A stretch of DNA of 64,000 nucleotides, taken from positions 481,464,900 to 481,528,899 of the forward strand of contig NC_081406.1 in assembly GCF_030272615.1 (NCBI RefSeq). The letters run 5' to 3'. Under the pieces are notes generated by a model that was not told the origin of the DNA, did no database searches, and worked only from the letters and a program-made list of their open reading frames with translations. A program made the position numbers and the translations under genes. Below are positions 48,385 to 60,227 of this stretch, one piece after another (the stretch's first letter is position 1; every line of letters begins with the position of its first letter). The stretch is from Cryptomeria japonica (Eukaryota > Streptophyta > Pinopsida > Cupressales > Cupressaceae).

Positions 48385-49620
48385 TTACAAAAGATCTTTA
48401 AGAGAGAATAGCATTAAGAAACCAAAAGGAACATACATAAGAAAAACCAGCATATCAACTAGAAAAAACAAGTGAAAAAGCCCCAAAAAACCAGCGACCA
48501 CCAGCCAAACCAGACAAAGCACAGAAAATGAACTATTTATGTTTTTCAAGGCATTAACCAAGTTATTGCTAATCTCATACAGTTCTTTAATATTATCCCT
48601 AAGATTAGGGATTTCCTTAGATGACGCCACAGCAGCTTTCTTCAAGCTCGCCCTAGTTCTCTTTGTCGCTCCACGAGGAGTTGAATCCCCAATCCCACTC
48701 TCGATAGCATTTTCATCAATGTCAAGGTCCACCACCGGTTTGGGAGAGTTGGAGCTTTCAAGGACCTTAGAGATTTCCTCTACGTTCTTAGTGACAGCAG
48801 TCAAGATATTCGGAATCATTCCCAACAGGTTTTTCATTGCCGCTTTACCTTCTTCCAGATAGCCAATCTGAGCTTCCATCTTCTTAGCTTTTTCCTCCAT
48901 GTCCTGCTTCCATTGCTTCTGGTTCCTTTCATCTTCCTTCCTTTTCTCTTCCAGCTGCTTCCCATTTTTTTCCAAATTCTTTAAAAATTCATAAATCCAC
49001 CTATTAAAACCCAATCTAGCCTCGGTAAGATTTTTGAGATTATCCAGGAATAACCCTTCTCCAGCACCCTCCTTATCCTTACTCAGACTATCCTTAGCTG
49101 TCTCCTTCTCGAGTTCCTCATTCTTCTCCCTCTCAATATCCATTTTTTTTTCCTCATTAACCTTATCAACCTTCTTCGTCATTGGCTGGCTGTCGGCCTT
49201 GCCTAAGCTAGCACTGTGAGTAGGACTATCTTGGTCAGACACGTCCTCAGCTTCACCTTCCTCTGCTCCAACGTCCTCATCCTTCCAGCTATTCTCACTT
49301 CTAGACTCATCTGTTTCCATTTCACTGCCATCTTTTCCGGTATCCTCTATGTCAATCTTGTCCTCTTGGGTTTTCATCCCAGTAGCACTCTTGCTCTTTT
49401 TACTCTGAATGGACTCTTCCTTGCTAGGTCCGCCTTCCTCCAGCTTTCTCTTTCCTTTCCCTGGAGAAGCAGACAATCTCTTGTTTTCCTGAATAGCAAG
49501 GATTTTGCAGTGCTTATAAATGAGCAGAATGAGGCCACAATGAAGCACCGGGTTCGAAGGATTCTTGTTGTGTCTGTTGAGAGACCTCGACAAAGACCTG
49601 AAGAGGTAGTAGGGCAGGGA
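48385..49620 (-). pseudogene. LINE-2 extra ORF, C-terminal charged coiled-coil part
   Basis: A long open frame at the LINE 3' end. Its downstream half is dominated by Lys, Glu, Asp and Ser (for example KGKRKLEEGGPSKEES, then KRKEDERNQKQWKQDMEEK), consistent with nuclear signals and a coiled coil. The last 40 residues are strongly hydrophobic and may be read-through of the 3' UTR, since the stop is only 44 bp from the A-tail. I recognise no named family. It lies downstream of RNase H, where plant LINEs normally have only 3' UTR. Confidence 0.6.
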
Positions 49621-50287
49621 AACCCTTTTCTCATGGTTGAAGTGATTTAATAGCACAAAATGATAAGTGTGGGCCCTAGTAAAACGACCTTCCACTATAA
49701 TGTATTTCATGATAGCATTCAACACAGCCCCAAATTTTAATAACCCCCTGTGGCTTTACCTATTTTAGCCCTCCCCTTCTCCTTTCGCAGAAAAAGCTTA
49801 ACCGCGTTATTGGAAACTTTAAGATCTCTAAACAAATGGAGACCTGAGTGGAGCATACCTATACAGTCGCAATGAGGCCCGCATCCAATTTGAACCTCAC
49901 ACCATGGATTTTAAAAGACCCGTTACTCCAGTTTTCAATAATTTTGGAGACTACAAGATTAACCCTACCTTTATCGTAATCGACCAGCTTCTCCATAAAA
50001 TTCGTCAGGGACCCTTTTTCTAGCTTCGCCCATACTTTTGGCATTTCCTTCCATTTGGATATGTTATCTAGTTCCTCCCTCCTTAGATCCCTTCCCATAT
50101 TCAATTTCAAAATATCGCCTCTGTTCTTCTGCAGACTCAAAGCTTCCTTCTCGTTGTCTTTCAAAATTTTGAAAATATTAACCCACAAAGTGTGCAGAGG
50201 GTTAATATCTTTGATTACAATTCTGCCACTTTGCCAAGTAATCATAACCTTTCTATAAATGCATAAATTACTCATTTCAACTATCAT
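49620..50287 (-). pseudogene. LINE-2 extra ORF, N-terminal conserved-looking domain, frameshifted
   Basis: Starts at 50287, eleven bases inside the end of the RNase H frame. It reads as a folded domain (KWKEMPKVWAKLEKGSL, KIIENWSNGSFKIHGVRF, LDAGLIAT), then by two frameshifts (near 49860 and 49745) continues HSGLHLFRDLKV, LLKFGAVLNAIMKYI and HFVLLNHFNHEKRVSLPYYL, joining the charged ORF. The LPYYL segment recalls unnamed transposon-associated proteins of conifers, but that is a weak recollection. Function unknown. Confidence 0.5.
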
Positions 50288-50798
50288 AATTTTGTGGTCC
50301 TTCTTTCCTCGTGAATCTATCCTTTCTTAGGAGATCTTTAATACTAAAATTAATATTATCTTTCCCATGCCAAATAGTTTGAACTTCGGAATTAACGCCT
50401 AGGTTCGCCAGGCCATCCGCAACCAAATTTTTTTCTCTAAAGGCATGTTCAATAATGATAACTTTAAAGCTAGCAATAATTTTTCTAGCTTTAAAAATTA
50501 TGTTTTCGATAGACCACGATGGCTCGGTTTCCCCCTTCAAGCACTTGATAATATTTAGTGAGTCTCCCTCCAGCCATAAGTTGTCATGATTTAGGTTCTT
50601 AGCAATAATCAAAGTATTCAGAGTTGTTGAAGCTTCTACATAATGACTGGTTTGACTACCCAGAGGACCAGCAACTGCCACTACGCAACTTCCAGCAAAA
50701 TTCCTGACAATGCCCCCATAGCCAGCTTTACCCGGATTCCCCTTTGACGCCCCATCAAAGTTGGTCTTTATCCATCCCTGAAGTGGAAAGCACCACAC
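50277..50798 (-). pseudogene. RNase H of LINE-2 (plant type)
   Basis: About 170 codons open. WIKTNFDGASKGNPGKAG carries the first catalytic Asp, a Glu follows (HYVEAST), LWLEGDS the next Asp, and LVADGLANLG the last. This is the RVT_3-like RNase H typical of a plant LINE lineage. It degrades the RNA template after reverse transcription. The frame ends in a stop that overlaps the start of the extra ORF. Confidence 0.88.
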
Positions 50799-50819
50799 CA
50801 GACCTTCCCTACCCTTCTC

Positions 50820-51880
50820 CTTACTGGATTTGGTAATAGAAAGGTTTCATCTATCATTAAAGTCTTCTTTAGCTGCTAAACCATGATCAGTACCATTAAG
50901 ACATTCAAATATACCTCTGTAGATTTTATCCACCACAACTTCATGGTTAGCACTTTTATCCTTGAAAATCCTATTGTTGCGCTCCTTCCAGATGTTCCAG
51001 ATGACATTAGGGAAAGTAAGTTTCCAAAGCTCCACAATCTTAGGGTTGGAATTAGGACAGTACCATTGCTGTCAGGACTCCCCTAGAGAGTTCAGGAAGA
51101 CCCAACTCAACTTCCACCTACTAAAAATAATTTTCCAAATTTTCTAGCTAAAAGTACACTGGTGGAGAATATGACAAGCAGACTCTTCTTCCTTACAACA
51201 AAGAGAACACCTGTTAGGAAAAACAAATCCTCGCTTTTGAAGGTTGTCCAAAGTCAACACCTTATTTTGGATAAAGATCAAAAAAAGATATTAACTTTAG
51301 GAATTAACTTCTTATTCCACACTTTAGCCCAAATAGGAATCTCTTCCAGAACTTTGTTGTGGATAGCTACAGCCGAAGACAGAATAATTCCCATCCGAGG
51401 TCTCCCTCCAAATCAAACTATCCTCTTTATTGTCCCTCAAAATTTTAGAAGAAAGCAAAATCTCAAGAAACTTTAATCCCGAACATTGCTAGCTAAACTC
51501 AATCCAATTCCCATTTCTCCAGTAGTCTCTAACCAAACCCCCATGCCTGTTTTTGAACCAATCTTTCCAATCATTAAGGATTGGAATTTCCTCCAAAGGT
51601 TTATCCAGAAGCCATCTGTCTTCCCAAAATCTTATACTTCTCCATTCCCCAATTTCCACATTCTTCTAGCAGCAACCCAACTTTTAGCCGATTGAACTGC
51701 ATTCCAAATTGCAGAACCTTCAACAGTAAAAGATTTATCCAGAAATTCTTCCTCAAAGGGTTGCATATGAAGATATTTCTTTTTCCAGATTAAATTCCAC
51801 TCTCTTTCCTCCCCTTTCATTCTTCGGATTTGTTTTGCTAATAAGGCATTACTCATAGAGCTAATATTCCTTAAACCCAA
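50820..51880 (-). pseudogene. LINE-2 zinc-binding RT C-terminal region (zf-RVT)
   Basis: The minus strand carries LWKLTFPNVIWNIWKERNNRIF (51035-50970), the usual end of zf-RVT proteins, and upstream MSNALLAKQIRRMKGEEREWN and WVAARRMWKLGNGE (51880-51632). The intervening part is broken by stops and frameshifts. It supports RNA handling during target-primed reverse transcription in intact relatives. Confidence 0.75.
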
Positions 51881-51899
51881 CCCCCCAGAGGCCTTAGGA

Positions 51900-53487
51900 G
51901 AACAGATTTTGTTTCAAGCTATAAGGGGAATTCTATTCTTGTCTTCCACTCCCGACCAAAGAAACTTTTTTTGGATTCTTTCAATTGCTTCCGCAAACTT
52001 TCTAGGGATTTTAAACAGACTAAGAGCATAAATAGGCAAGTTTTGGAGAGTAGCTCTAAGCAGCGTCACCTTGTCTGCTTGACTAAGGATAGCCCATTTC
52101 CAGCCTGCCAGTTTAGAGTCGAATTTGTCAACCAGCTTAATCCAGAAATTATCCGCAGGCTTAATACAAAGGGGAAGCCCCAAGTAAGTAGAGGGAACTT
52201 AGCAATTTTACATCCAAGAATTCTTTCAATCCTTAATTGTCTTTGAAAAGGGGTGTTGATGAAGAACAACGAGCTCTTATCCCAATTAATTTTTTGGCCA
52301 GAAGCAGATTCATAAATATCCATAACATTCTTCATATTTTTTGCTTCCCTAATAGTAGCTTCCCCCATTGTGATTGAATCATCAACAAACTGTTCATGAG
52401 TACAAGTAACATTGGACGAAGAAGGTTTCAGACCTTTGAGATTACCTTCTTCCACATTTTTAATAATAAATCTACCCAAACTTTCAGCTAAAATAGTAAA
52501 CAAGATAGGGGAGATGGAATCCCCCTATCTTAGACCTCTAGTGCTTTTGAAGAAACTGGAAGGAGATCCATTAACAATAACAGTAGAGGAGGAAGTTTCC
52601 ATCAATTGTGAGCAGAGCTGAATAACTTTTTCTCCAAATCCAAAGGCTTTCATAATCTTGAAAAGAAAATGTCAGTTCACTCTATCATAGGCTTTAGACA
52701 TATCTAACTTAAGAAAAAAGCCCTGATTTTTAGCAGTCATTAGAGAGTGAATATTTTCATGAACTGAAATAATGGGATCCAGAATCTGTCTACCAGGGAC
52801 AAAACCATTTTGCTGAGCTGAAATAATTCTGGGAAGAATATCCAGCAATCTAGAAGTAAGAACCTTAGACAAAATCTTGTAAACAAAATTACAAAGACTA
52901 ATAGGTATAAACTTATTAAGAGAGTCATCTCCTGAGATCTTAGGAATTAAAACAATGAAGGTCGCATTCAGATCTTTTAAAAGCCTTCTAGAACCAAAGA
53001 ATTATTTAACTCCTTTACAGATATCAGTCTCCACAATGTGCCAAAAGGATTGGAAAAAGAACATTGGAAAACCATCCGGACCAGGAGACTTATCTCCCTG
53101 AAAAGAAAACACTGCCTTTTTTATTTTCTGACTAGAAGGTATCCGAGAGAGATGTTTGTTGTCTTCCTCAGTCAAGGTGGAAGAGATAGCCTGCAAAAGG
53201 AGGTTTTGATTACTGACGTCTAGATCGTCCACTTCTCCCAGGAGGTTGCTAAAAAAATCCAGAGCTTCCTTTCTTATGTCATTTTCATTCGTTAAAATCC
53301 CCCTATTATAGGATAACCTGAAAATCCTGTTAACCGCCCTATGCTTAAGAGCAGTTAAGTGAAAAAACTGGTTTTTTTTATCACCTTCCTTCAAATACAA
53401 GGCTCTTGATCTTTGTCTCCAAAATGTCTCTTCATTAGAAATAATTGTGTGGTATTTAGACAACAAACCATTTTCAACAAATCTCAA
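51900..53487 (-). pseudogene. LINE-2 reverse transcriptase, broken but catalytically intact
   Basis: Motifs in order on the minus strand: DKSPGPDGFPMFFF, LIPKI, FIPISLCNFVYKILSKVL, QNGFVPGRQI, FLKLDMSKAYDRVN, STRGLR-stop-GDSISPILF, then EQFVDDSITMG. Both catalytic Asp sites are kept (FVDD). TAG inside RQGDSI (probably CAG) and TGA inside RVNWHF (probably TGG) break the frame. It retains more function-critical residues than LINE-1. Confidence 0.9.
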
Positions 53488-53799
53488 ATCTTCTGAAAGC
53501 CCATCCTCTTGGATTTTATCTTGGACTTCTTTAATTTCAGTCTTAATTTGGGCTTTACTTTTGAAGATATCACCAAATGTCTCTTTGTTCCAGATTTTGA
53601 TTTTGGCCTTTATAATATTGAGCTTTTTGGCTGTTCTAAATAAAGTCGTTCCCTCAACCTCAGAGCTCTACCAATCAGCAACACAAACTTCCAGAAACGG
53701 ATGGGATAACCACACTTTTTCAAATCTAAAAGGGAAATTTCTCTTTGCAGAAAAAGAATTGGCAGTAAAGGAGATAGGGAAATGATCAGATCCAATCTT

Positions 53800-54456
53800 A
53801 ATAATAGACGCCAAAGAACAACTATACTTAGATAACCACTAAGGAGAAATCAAGGTTCTATCTAACCTTACTTGACTAAGATCAACTCCAATTCTTCTAT
53901 TAGTCCAGGTATAGTTGATCCCTTGGAGATCCACATCCATAAGAGCTTGATCATTGATAAAGTCCATAAGAACTTGTTTACCATCAAGCTGCAAGGGAAG
54001 GCCTCACATCTTCTCATCCTCTTTAAGCGGTGTATTGAAATCTCCCATTATCATCCAGCTTTTATTAGCAAAATTTAATCTGTCTTCTGCAAGGCTTCTC
54101 CAATATTTAAATCTCTCAGCTTTGGTGTTAAGCACATAAACATTAGTGATAACCCAAACAAAGTTATCTCTAATATGTTCGAGCAACACAGAAGACCTAT
54201 TGATTTCTGAAATGATTTCCTTACTTTTAATAGTTTTTTGGTTCCAAAAAATCGTTGTTCCTCGAGAGGCACCCTCCGAACTAGTTCCTATTACTCCATT
54301 ATTTTTAAATATTATGATCCTTTCCACTTTATCCTTACACATCTTAGTTTCCTGAATAAGGACCACATCTGGTTTATGATCTCTTATAATATTACATAAC
54401 ACATCCTGCTTATGAGGGGCATTCAACCCTCTTATATTCCAAGAAATTATCTCCAT
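53800..54456 (-). pseudogene. LINE-2 endonuclease
   Basis: The start MEIISWNIRGLNAPHKQDVL is the canonical APE-type N-terminus. LIQETKMC carries the metal-binding Glu, MIMGDFNTPL the GDFN motif, and farther on VRLDRTLISP and, after a stop, GSDHFPISF retain the S-D-H motif. One stop near 54005 (KM-stop-GLPL) interrupts it. It nicks the target site. The 13-bp duplication fits its staggered cut. Confidence 0.88.
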
Positions 54457-54872
54457 ACTTTAACCGGAGATAAAGCTGACTCGATGGAGCTCTATGTTCC
54501 ATCAGCACGGTTCTTCCAACTTTCCTGTTCCCTTTGATTTTTTAGAGAAGGTCTCCCCTATTTTTTGTTGTGCCTTCCAACATTTGCATTTTTCTTATTC
54601 TTGCTTTTAGTTGAGATACCTCCATTGGGTCCTTCCTTTTTCGATTTCCCTTCTTTAGTGCTGAGAATCCTAAGATTTCCCTCCAGGGCCACCATTTCCA
54701 CACTATTAGATGGGGTTTTGCATTGAAACGGCTTAGGGCTTCCATTGGTTAATAACAAAAGAGGCTCAAAATCCGAAATTTTATAGTCTTGCGCTTCATT
54801 AAAGTCTTCCCCGTTTGCTTTTGTATTAGATGAAGCAGAAGCATCATCATTGGAACTCTCCTCTACTTTATC

Positions 54873-56065
54873 CTAACTGACAGGCCCTCCCTTCTGGGCC
54901 TCTGAATCATGTTTTTGCGCATTTGCCTCTATCCTTTGCTCTTCTTCTTTGGTACTTTCTATTTGATTATTAGAGCAGGCACAAACAGGTTTTTCATTAC
55001 TACTATTCGCATCCTTCTTATCCTCATTTTCCAGCTCAATCACTTCCTTATCAGGAACACGCTCTACTGGTGGGTCTTCTCTCTTATCTTTCGTTTTACA
55101 TTTTTGTTTCAAACTGTTGTCACTCTTGCTATTCTTACTCTTCTTAAGCGGACAAGATTTTGCCCAATGACCCGACTTTTTGCAATGAAAACAAGCAAAC
55201 GGGAGCGATTCATATTCAAATATTCAATCACTTGGGTCCATTTCCCCAATTTAAATATAATCTCTATAGATTGAGGCATATCCATCATTTGATTAACATT
55301 AACACAGATACGAGCAAAAACCAACCTTGATTTAGCAGCAGTCATAAGATTGATCGAGAGAAGTTCTCCAAAAGAACTCGCTATCCCCTTGAAGACTTCC
55401 TCATTCCAAAACTCCAGTGGGAGGCCCGGGAGACGCGTTCTCACAAGTGCCGACACAAAAAAGGACTCGTCAAGAGAAAGGTTTGGAACCCATTTCTGTA
55501 AAGCCAAAGTTGACTTACCGAACATCCATGGTCCTTCACATAGAGCTTTATCCATATCTTCTTCAGAATTAAAAGAAAAAGAAGAAAAACCTCTAGGCAA
55601 AGCTGCCACATCCACTTGACCCTTGAGAACCCATTTCCTCCTTATAAAATTCCTAACAACGTCAATATTAGGCCTAAAACCAACAAACCTTCCAACTAAG
55701 GTCATGGCTAATCCAGAGATAGTGAGATCAACCAGCTTATCCGGAACAGAAATAGCGACAACTTTTGTCGCAAGATCGGATACATTTTTAACTTCCAGTA
55801 GCCCTGATTTTACCAACGGCTTCACTCCAAAAAGCCAAGACCATTTTTTTTCCTTACCTCTATCATGTGAGTCCCCGATTTTGGAATCTTTGTCTTCCAC
55901 CAATTTGACTGTCTCCTTGTCCCCTTCAGTACCCTGAGATGACTGGAAACCAGCCTGATTACCAGTTCCACCCACAAAAAGACTGCCATCCCCAGAAAAT
56001 CTGCCATTCCCAGATTTGAAATTTGAAATTCCTGCTCGCCGCTCTCCTTGCCGCTCCGCTCCCAT
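54873..56065 (-). pseudogene. LINE-2 ORF1 (DUF4283-like, zinc knuckle), frameshifted
   Basis: From an ATG at 56065 a 318-codon frame gives a Gly/Ser-rich N-terminus and then the DUF4283-like domain at residues about 110-260 (VGRFVGFRPNID, RGFSSFSFNSEEDMDKAL, GPWMFGKS, LPGLPLEFWN). Near 55215 a frameshift moves the zinc knuckle C-F-H-C-K-K-S-G-H-W-A-K-S-C (about 55156-55197) into another phase. A charged tail follows to 54873 and beyond in pieces. It is the RNA-binding partner of the LINE. Confidence 0.85.
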
Positions 56066-56105
56066 TGATGTGGTTTGCTCAGCAACTTTTTACATCTTTT
56101 TTTTT

Positions 56106-56118
56106 ACATTGAAATGTT
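56106..56118 (+). repeat. right target-site duplication of LINE-2
   Basis: ACATTGAAATGTT, perfect copy of 48328-48340. Confidence 0.92.
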
Positions 56119-58289
56119 GCACAAATGCATTAGCTGATTTTGCATGAGCATATTGAACCACGACACATTGGCTTCTCAAACACACCTTTACTCGAGTGCA
56201 TATTTTTGTTAATTTTGCAAGTAGCCTATAATCATACATATAATCCAAACACGTAGCATTTAAAGAACATAATTAGTCAATAGGGTCCCCCTTACCACCA
56301 TACATTTCAAATTTGATGACCACAAAACCCAGTAGGAAAAGATATCCTCAAATATCTTAAAAGAGTTAATTATGCTTTATTTCACGTGTGATATCCTTCT
56401 TAGTGTTTAGATGAAATGTGAGAACAAGAATCTACGCAAGGATTGGTTGCAATGGGACTAATGATGGATGACAAGTGAACATGGCAGAAGTAACACACGG
56501 GAAGGTGGGTGAATGGATGTATTATTAGGAGAGCATGATGAATTTGTCTTTTGATCTATATACCCCGAAGCGCTTCCAATCCATGTGATTTTGTCATTAG
56601 CATGTTGTCAACGTCATACACTAAAAATCAGAATTACCATTACTATCAATAAAAGCAAAGTTCAATCTAACTCGAATGAGCAATATCATGCCTATCCATA
56701 GTGGCAGTATGGGCATCATATTGAACGATTCCTCATTAGGATAAATATAGCATTCAAATTTTAGACAGTAGACGTGTCAACTTCATTCATGCTCACTGTT
56801 GCAAAACTCGTACTAGAGTGCTATATCCAAAGCAGATATGCCTCTAATCCTTATATAGTAGTTGGATGACATTGTTAGTGCAATTCTAACCTTCTTTGCT
56901 ACAACTTCTTCCTCCCTATCCTAATCATGATGCAAGGATGAAGTATAGACTTCCTTGAACCTAAATCAAGCCCCATGTTTGTTTTTTCAAAAAATTGTAT
57001 GATAAAAATTCAAGTACACACAAGATAGAAGATGCATAATGTATAAATTACTAATTTTAATCCATGTTTGCTTTTATCTAAATGCTATTAGGTTGCTATT
57101 ATGATCGAATTTTTAAAAATTAGATCGGCTCAGACAAAGTGAACCTTAAAATGGGGTAAAGTACTAAATTATGAGTTTGGTCTGAACCAAGGGTTAAGTC
57201 AGTTAAAAGAATGGAACAGGGCTGAGTTCACTAGAATTTCTCAAAATAAACACCAGAATGCTACAATTTCTTCCTTCCTACCCTAATCATGATGCAAGGA
57301 TTGATGTATTAGACTTCCTTAGCCTAAATCAAGCCCCTTGTTTGTTATTTCCACAATTTGTATGAAAAGAGTTCAAGTATACACAAGATGTAAGATGCAA
57401 GATGCATAAATTACTAAAGTTAATCCAAGGTTGCTCTTAGCTAAATGCAATGCTCTTATGATTGGATTTTTGAATTAATCTCACCTAAAGAAAAGTGAAT
57501 TGAAACCAGACATTAAATCAGACAAGAAGATGGAACAAGGCTGAGTTTGCAAGAATCTCTCAATATAAACACCAGAATGACACTTTAAACAAGGCTAAAG
57601 TGAGTGCAAAATAAGTGGGGAAAGGTGAAGTATGCATGTTTCTCCTTTACAGCCATATAATCTTTATCTACCCCTTATTATTTTGTAGTTTGACTTGTGT
57701 ATAGTAACTCGTCAAACCAACAACCACCTCTCACCAATTCTTACACATAAGGAAGAAAGTAACAGATCTAATCTCAAAACTTTCACCTCATTAGAGTAAT
57801 GCAGAATGATTCCCCTTGTCTCACTTATTTGAATGTAGGATAATTGCAACTAATGTGGTTTATGCTCAAAATTCTCACTGTTCAAACTCTCGTTTGTTTT
57901 TAGAGTAATATATCTACAAGTTAAATCGCTAGTTGAGCATTTTGTTAGGCTTGGCGCCAGACTGCCGATTTTCTCGGTCTTTTTTAATTTGACCTCAATG
58001 CCTTATGGACTCTCTTCTAAGTTTATTGTACATATATTTGGTATGTTCTCATCTAAAGCATATTAACATTAAAAAAAAATACAGCTCCAAGGAACTAGCG
58101 TTAAATAAGAAGTTACAAAGAATAATCTATTATTGTTGGGAAGATACAGTTTCCAATGGCAAAGGATGGAAGATAAAATTACTCTTGGAGTAGAACGGTA
58201 GAATTTAAATTAACAACAATCAGTTGATTTCAAAAGAATTTAACACATTTTTATAATGCAAACAAGCTAATCTTGAATCAAACAAAAAA
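56119..58289. other. intergenic, includes tandem duplication; MED20 3' flank
   Basis: No coding region found. A diverged tandem duplication occupies 56899-57579. The part below 58290 should hold the MED20 3' UTR on the minus strand, but I see no obvious poly(A) signal to set its end. Confidence 0.5.
56899..57579. repeat. diverged tandem duplication, two units
   Basis: Unit 1 (56899-57260) and unit 2 (57261-57579) both begin CTACAA.TTCTTCC and both end CACCAGAATG. Shared blocks include CCTAATCATGATGCAAGGAT, CTAAATCAAGCCCC and GATGCATAA. They differ by scattered substitutions and small gaps. Confidence 0.85.
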
Positions 58290-58511
58290 TCAATTTCGTG
58301 TAGACATTGCTTGAGCCATAGCACTACTGTATAGCACAGCTGTATGTTGCCAGCTATAATGATCTGAAAGATGATAATCAGCGAAGTTTGGATCTATGTT
58401 AAAAATGTGTCCAGATGGAGTCTTTGATGAAAGTAACTCTTGCCAAATCTCAAAAAATTCGTCCATAAGGGCACGAGTCTTTTCTAAGGAAGATACTGGT
58501 AGGTATTCAAC
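58290..58511 (-). CDS. MED20: Mediator subunit 20 (MED20), last exon
   Basis: Encodes the C-terminal 73 residues and stop of MED20, a head-module subunit of the Mediator complex that bridges transcription factors and RNA polymerase II in the nucleus. VEYLPVSSLEKT, EFFEIWQELL, GHIFNIDPNFADY, LSDHYSWQHTAV and YSSAMAQ follow the conserved plant MED20 C-terminus in order. A splice acceptor (TTTCAG) directly precedes the exon at 58512-58514, in the phase needed to follow the exon at 58681-58764. The frame is clean, unlike the surrounding transposons. Recognition rests on recall of the plant family, not on a search. Confidence 0.88.
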   Translation of the reverse strand, partial: VEYLPVSSLEKTRALMDEFFEIWQELLSSKTPSGHIFNIDPNFADYHLSDHYSWQHTAVLYSSAMAQAMSTRN

Positions 58512-58680
58512 CTGAAACACAAGTCAATTTATTTAGATCTGGTACAACTTCTGTAGCAAAGTCAAAAAAGCATCCAACCAAATTAGCATTTGCAACATGT
58601 TGGCATTATTTCAGATTGCAATGCCTATGTGATAATTTCAATAGTCCAAAAACAGATGAAAAAACAATATTCACAATGAC

Positions 58681-58764
58681 CTCCATGACAACTGCCTTCA
58701 GAGTTTCACTTTGAGATACTTTGAACACTTTTAGTTGAAAATCTCCAAATTTGTATTGAAAACC
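58681..58764 (-). CDS. MED20: MED20, penultimate exon
   Basis: 84 nt, 28 codons in phase: GFQYKFGDFQLKVFKVSQ then SETLKAVVME. This matches the conserved EGYQYKLGDFQLRVGKV..VMEVEYLP region of plant MED20. It has an acceptor (TTTCAG at 58765-58770) and a GT donor at 58680-58679. Joining to the next exon gives VVME-VEYLP without a frame change. The 169-bp intron between them is the normal size for a plant gene. The first roughly 120 residues of the protein are not found in the window, so upstream exons lie across a large intron, probably beyond 64000. Confidence 0.87.
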
Positions 58765-60126
58765 CTGAAAGAAAGATCAAAGTCTAATGTTATTGCATGC
58801 AATTCACCGAAAATGTTTCAAATTAAATGAACTTTCCTATCAGTAACACTCAATAGTTTCCATACTAGTTACTTTACAAATATTAATCAGCAGAGGTAGT
58901 TTCCAACAACAATGTTGAAGAATCTGCTTATGAAATTTGCAAAGCTATTTTGATTTATTACTGATACTGCATCTTTTCCAGTTAATGCAGATAGCAAAAT
59001 ACACTTGGCTGCAACATGAAAGTTAATCACACAATTATTCTGTCTCACCACGAGGTAGAAGAGAGAACAGGGTTCTACAGGGCAACTGAAACAAGATTCT
59101 TACTGAGGCCACAAATGAAACTAACAATTATCTTAACGTCATCAAGAGAATGATGGAAATAATGTGATAAATAGTCAGCTTAAATAATAAGATGTAAGGG
59201 AAAATTAGTTGTATCTGAATGGTAGCTTTAATCACCAGATTCACCACTATACAAGACCACCTTCAACAAATTAATAACCAGTTCTTCCTCCAAAATTAAT
59301 GCACAGCATTGACAATGACTCGTCTATTAGCTTAGACAGATGCTAGTCAACAGAAGTTACAGAAAACTGCAATTATGCTGAGTAGATAGGAAACTTAGGT
59401 AGTTTTTTGTTTTCTACTCACATCGTCCAGTTTGTATAAGATGTTTTCAAACTCAAGAATATACAGAACATACCATAAATGACTTCACCAGAAAGGATAA
59501 AGTCACCAAATGATTTTCAAGTATACATATGGAAAATCACAGTAACCTCTATAACTCTGAATCAGAAGCATCCGTATGTTGAAATTATAGCTAAGTTCGG
59601 ATTACATGTAATTATAGCTTGTTATGAATATGTTTGTAACTTATGTTGGCTGCCTTCCTTGATTGATTCTTATATTATGCAATCTTCATGAGACTTGATT
59701 ACCACAATTTTATATTAAAAATCAAGAGGGAGTTCCATATGGAAGTTTTTGAGAAAATATGAAGCTAGATGTGTAGCTCATAGTTAGAAGGAATGTAATG
59801 GACACCCTAGAATGCCCAAAAACTAACCCCACTGCTGATAGGAATTTAGTCAAACAGTTTGCAGCCAATTCCTTATTCCTCCGTTTAATGTTTCAATGTT
59901 TGTTTTTTTTTGTTTTAAGTCTTTGCACAGGTATGAAACCACATATCATGAACTAAAAAGAATTTACAATAATAGGCAAGCTGGAAATTGAACTACTACT
60001 GTTATAATATTATTTCCAGAATTAACAAACTCAAATACAAAGCAGGTTATTTTCAACTCACTAAATACTCCAGCATTTTGACATAATGTTCCAACAAAAG
60101 TTTCTAATTCTGCTGCTACAGTAACA
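58765..60126. other. probable MED20 intron
   Basis: No further MED20 exon recognised on the minus strand. A 56-bp piece of the copia LTR seen at 62606 lies at 59577-59632. Confidence 0.5.
59577..59632 (+). repeat. LTR-start fragment of Copia-2 type
   Basis: TGTTGAAATTATAGCTAAGTTCGG and the next 30 bp match the LTR start at 62606 with few changes, then homology stops. It looks like a truncated solo LTR piece. Confidence 0.75.
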
Positions 60127-60226
60127 TGAATAGTGCCGCGTGAATAGTGTCAGGTGAATAGTACCGCGTGAATAGTACCCGCGTGAATAGTGTCACGTGA
60201 ATAGTACCCGCGTGAATAGTGTCGCG
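60127..60226. repeat. minisatellite, about seven 14-15-bp units
   Basis: Units of the form TGAATAGTACCCGCG, TGAATAGTGTCACG and close variants, head to tail. Confidence 0.92.
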
Positions 60227-60227
60227 G

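Larger units (their letters stand above)
48341..56105 (-). mobile_element. LINE-2: TSD-bounded L1-type LINE, about 7.8 kb
   Basis: Bracketed by perfect 13-bp repeats. The minus strand ends ..TTAATAAAAAA, an AATAAA-type signal running into the A-tail. Order 5' to 3' on the minus strand: ORF1 (DUF4283-like, zinc knuckle), endonuclease, RT, zf-RVT, plant-type RNase H, then an extra coding region of about 1.9 kb. The perfect target duplication implies a fairly recent insertion. Several stops (CAG-to-TAG, TGG-to-TGA) mean it is now inactive. Confidence 0.93.

Noticed and set aside
49034-49650. Plus-strand frames opposite the LINE-2 extra ORF
   Set aside because: Leu/Ser/Phe-rich composition is the antisense of a Lys/Glu-rich frame.
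59040-59090. Exon-like minus-strand segment with TTTCAG and GTGAGA borders
   Set aside because: The translation does not match MED20, and splice-like borders alone are common by chance.
59410-59450. Minus-strand segment ending at a GTGAGT donor-like site
   Set aside because: The peptide does not match the expected MED20 region and there is no acceptor in phase.
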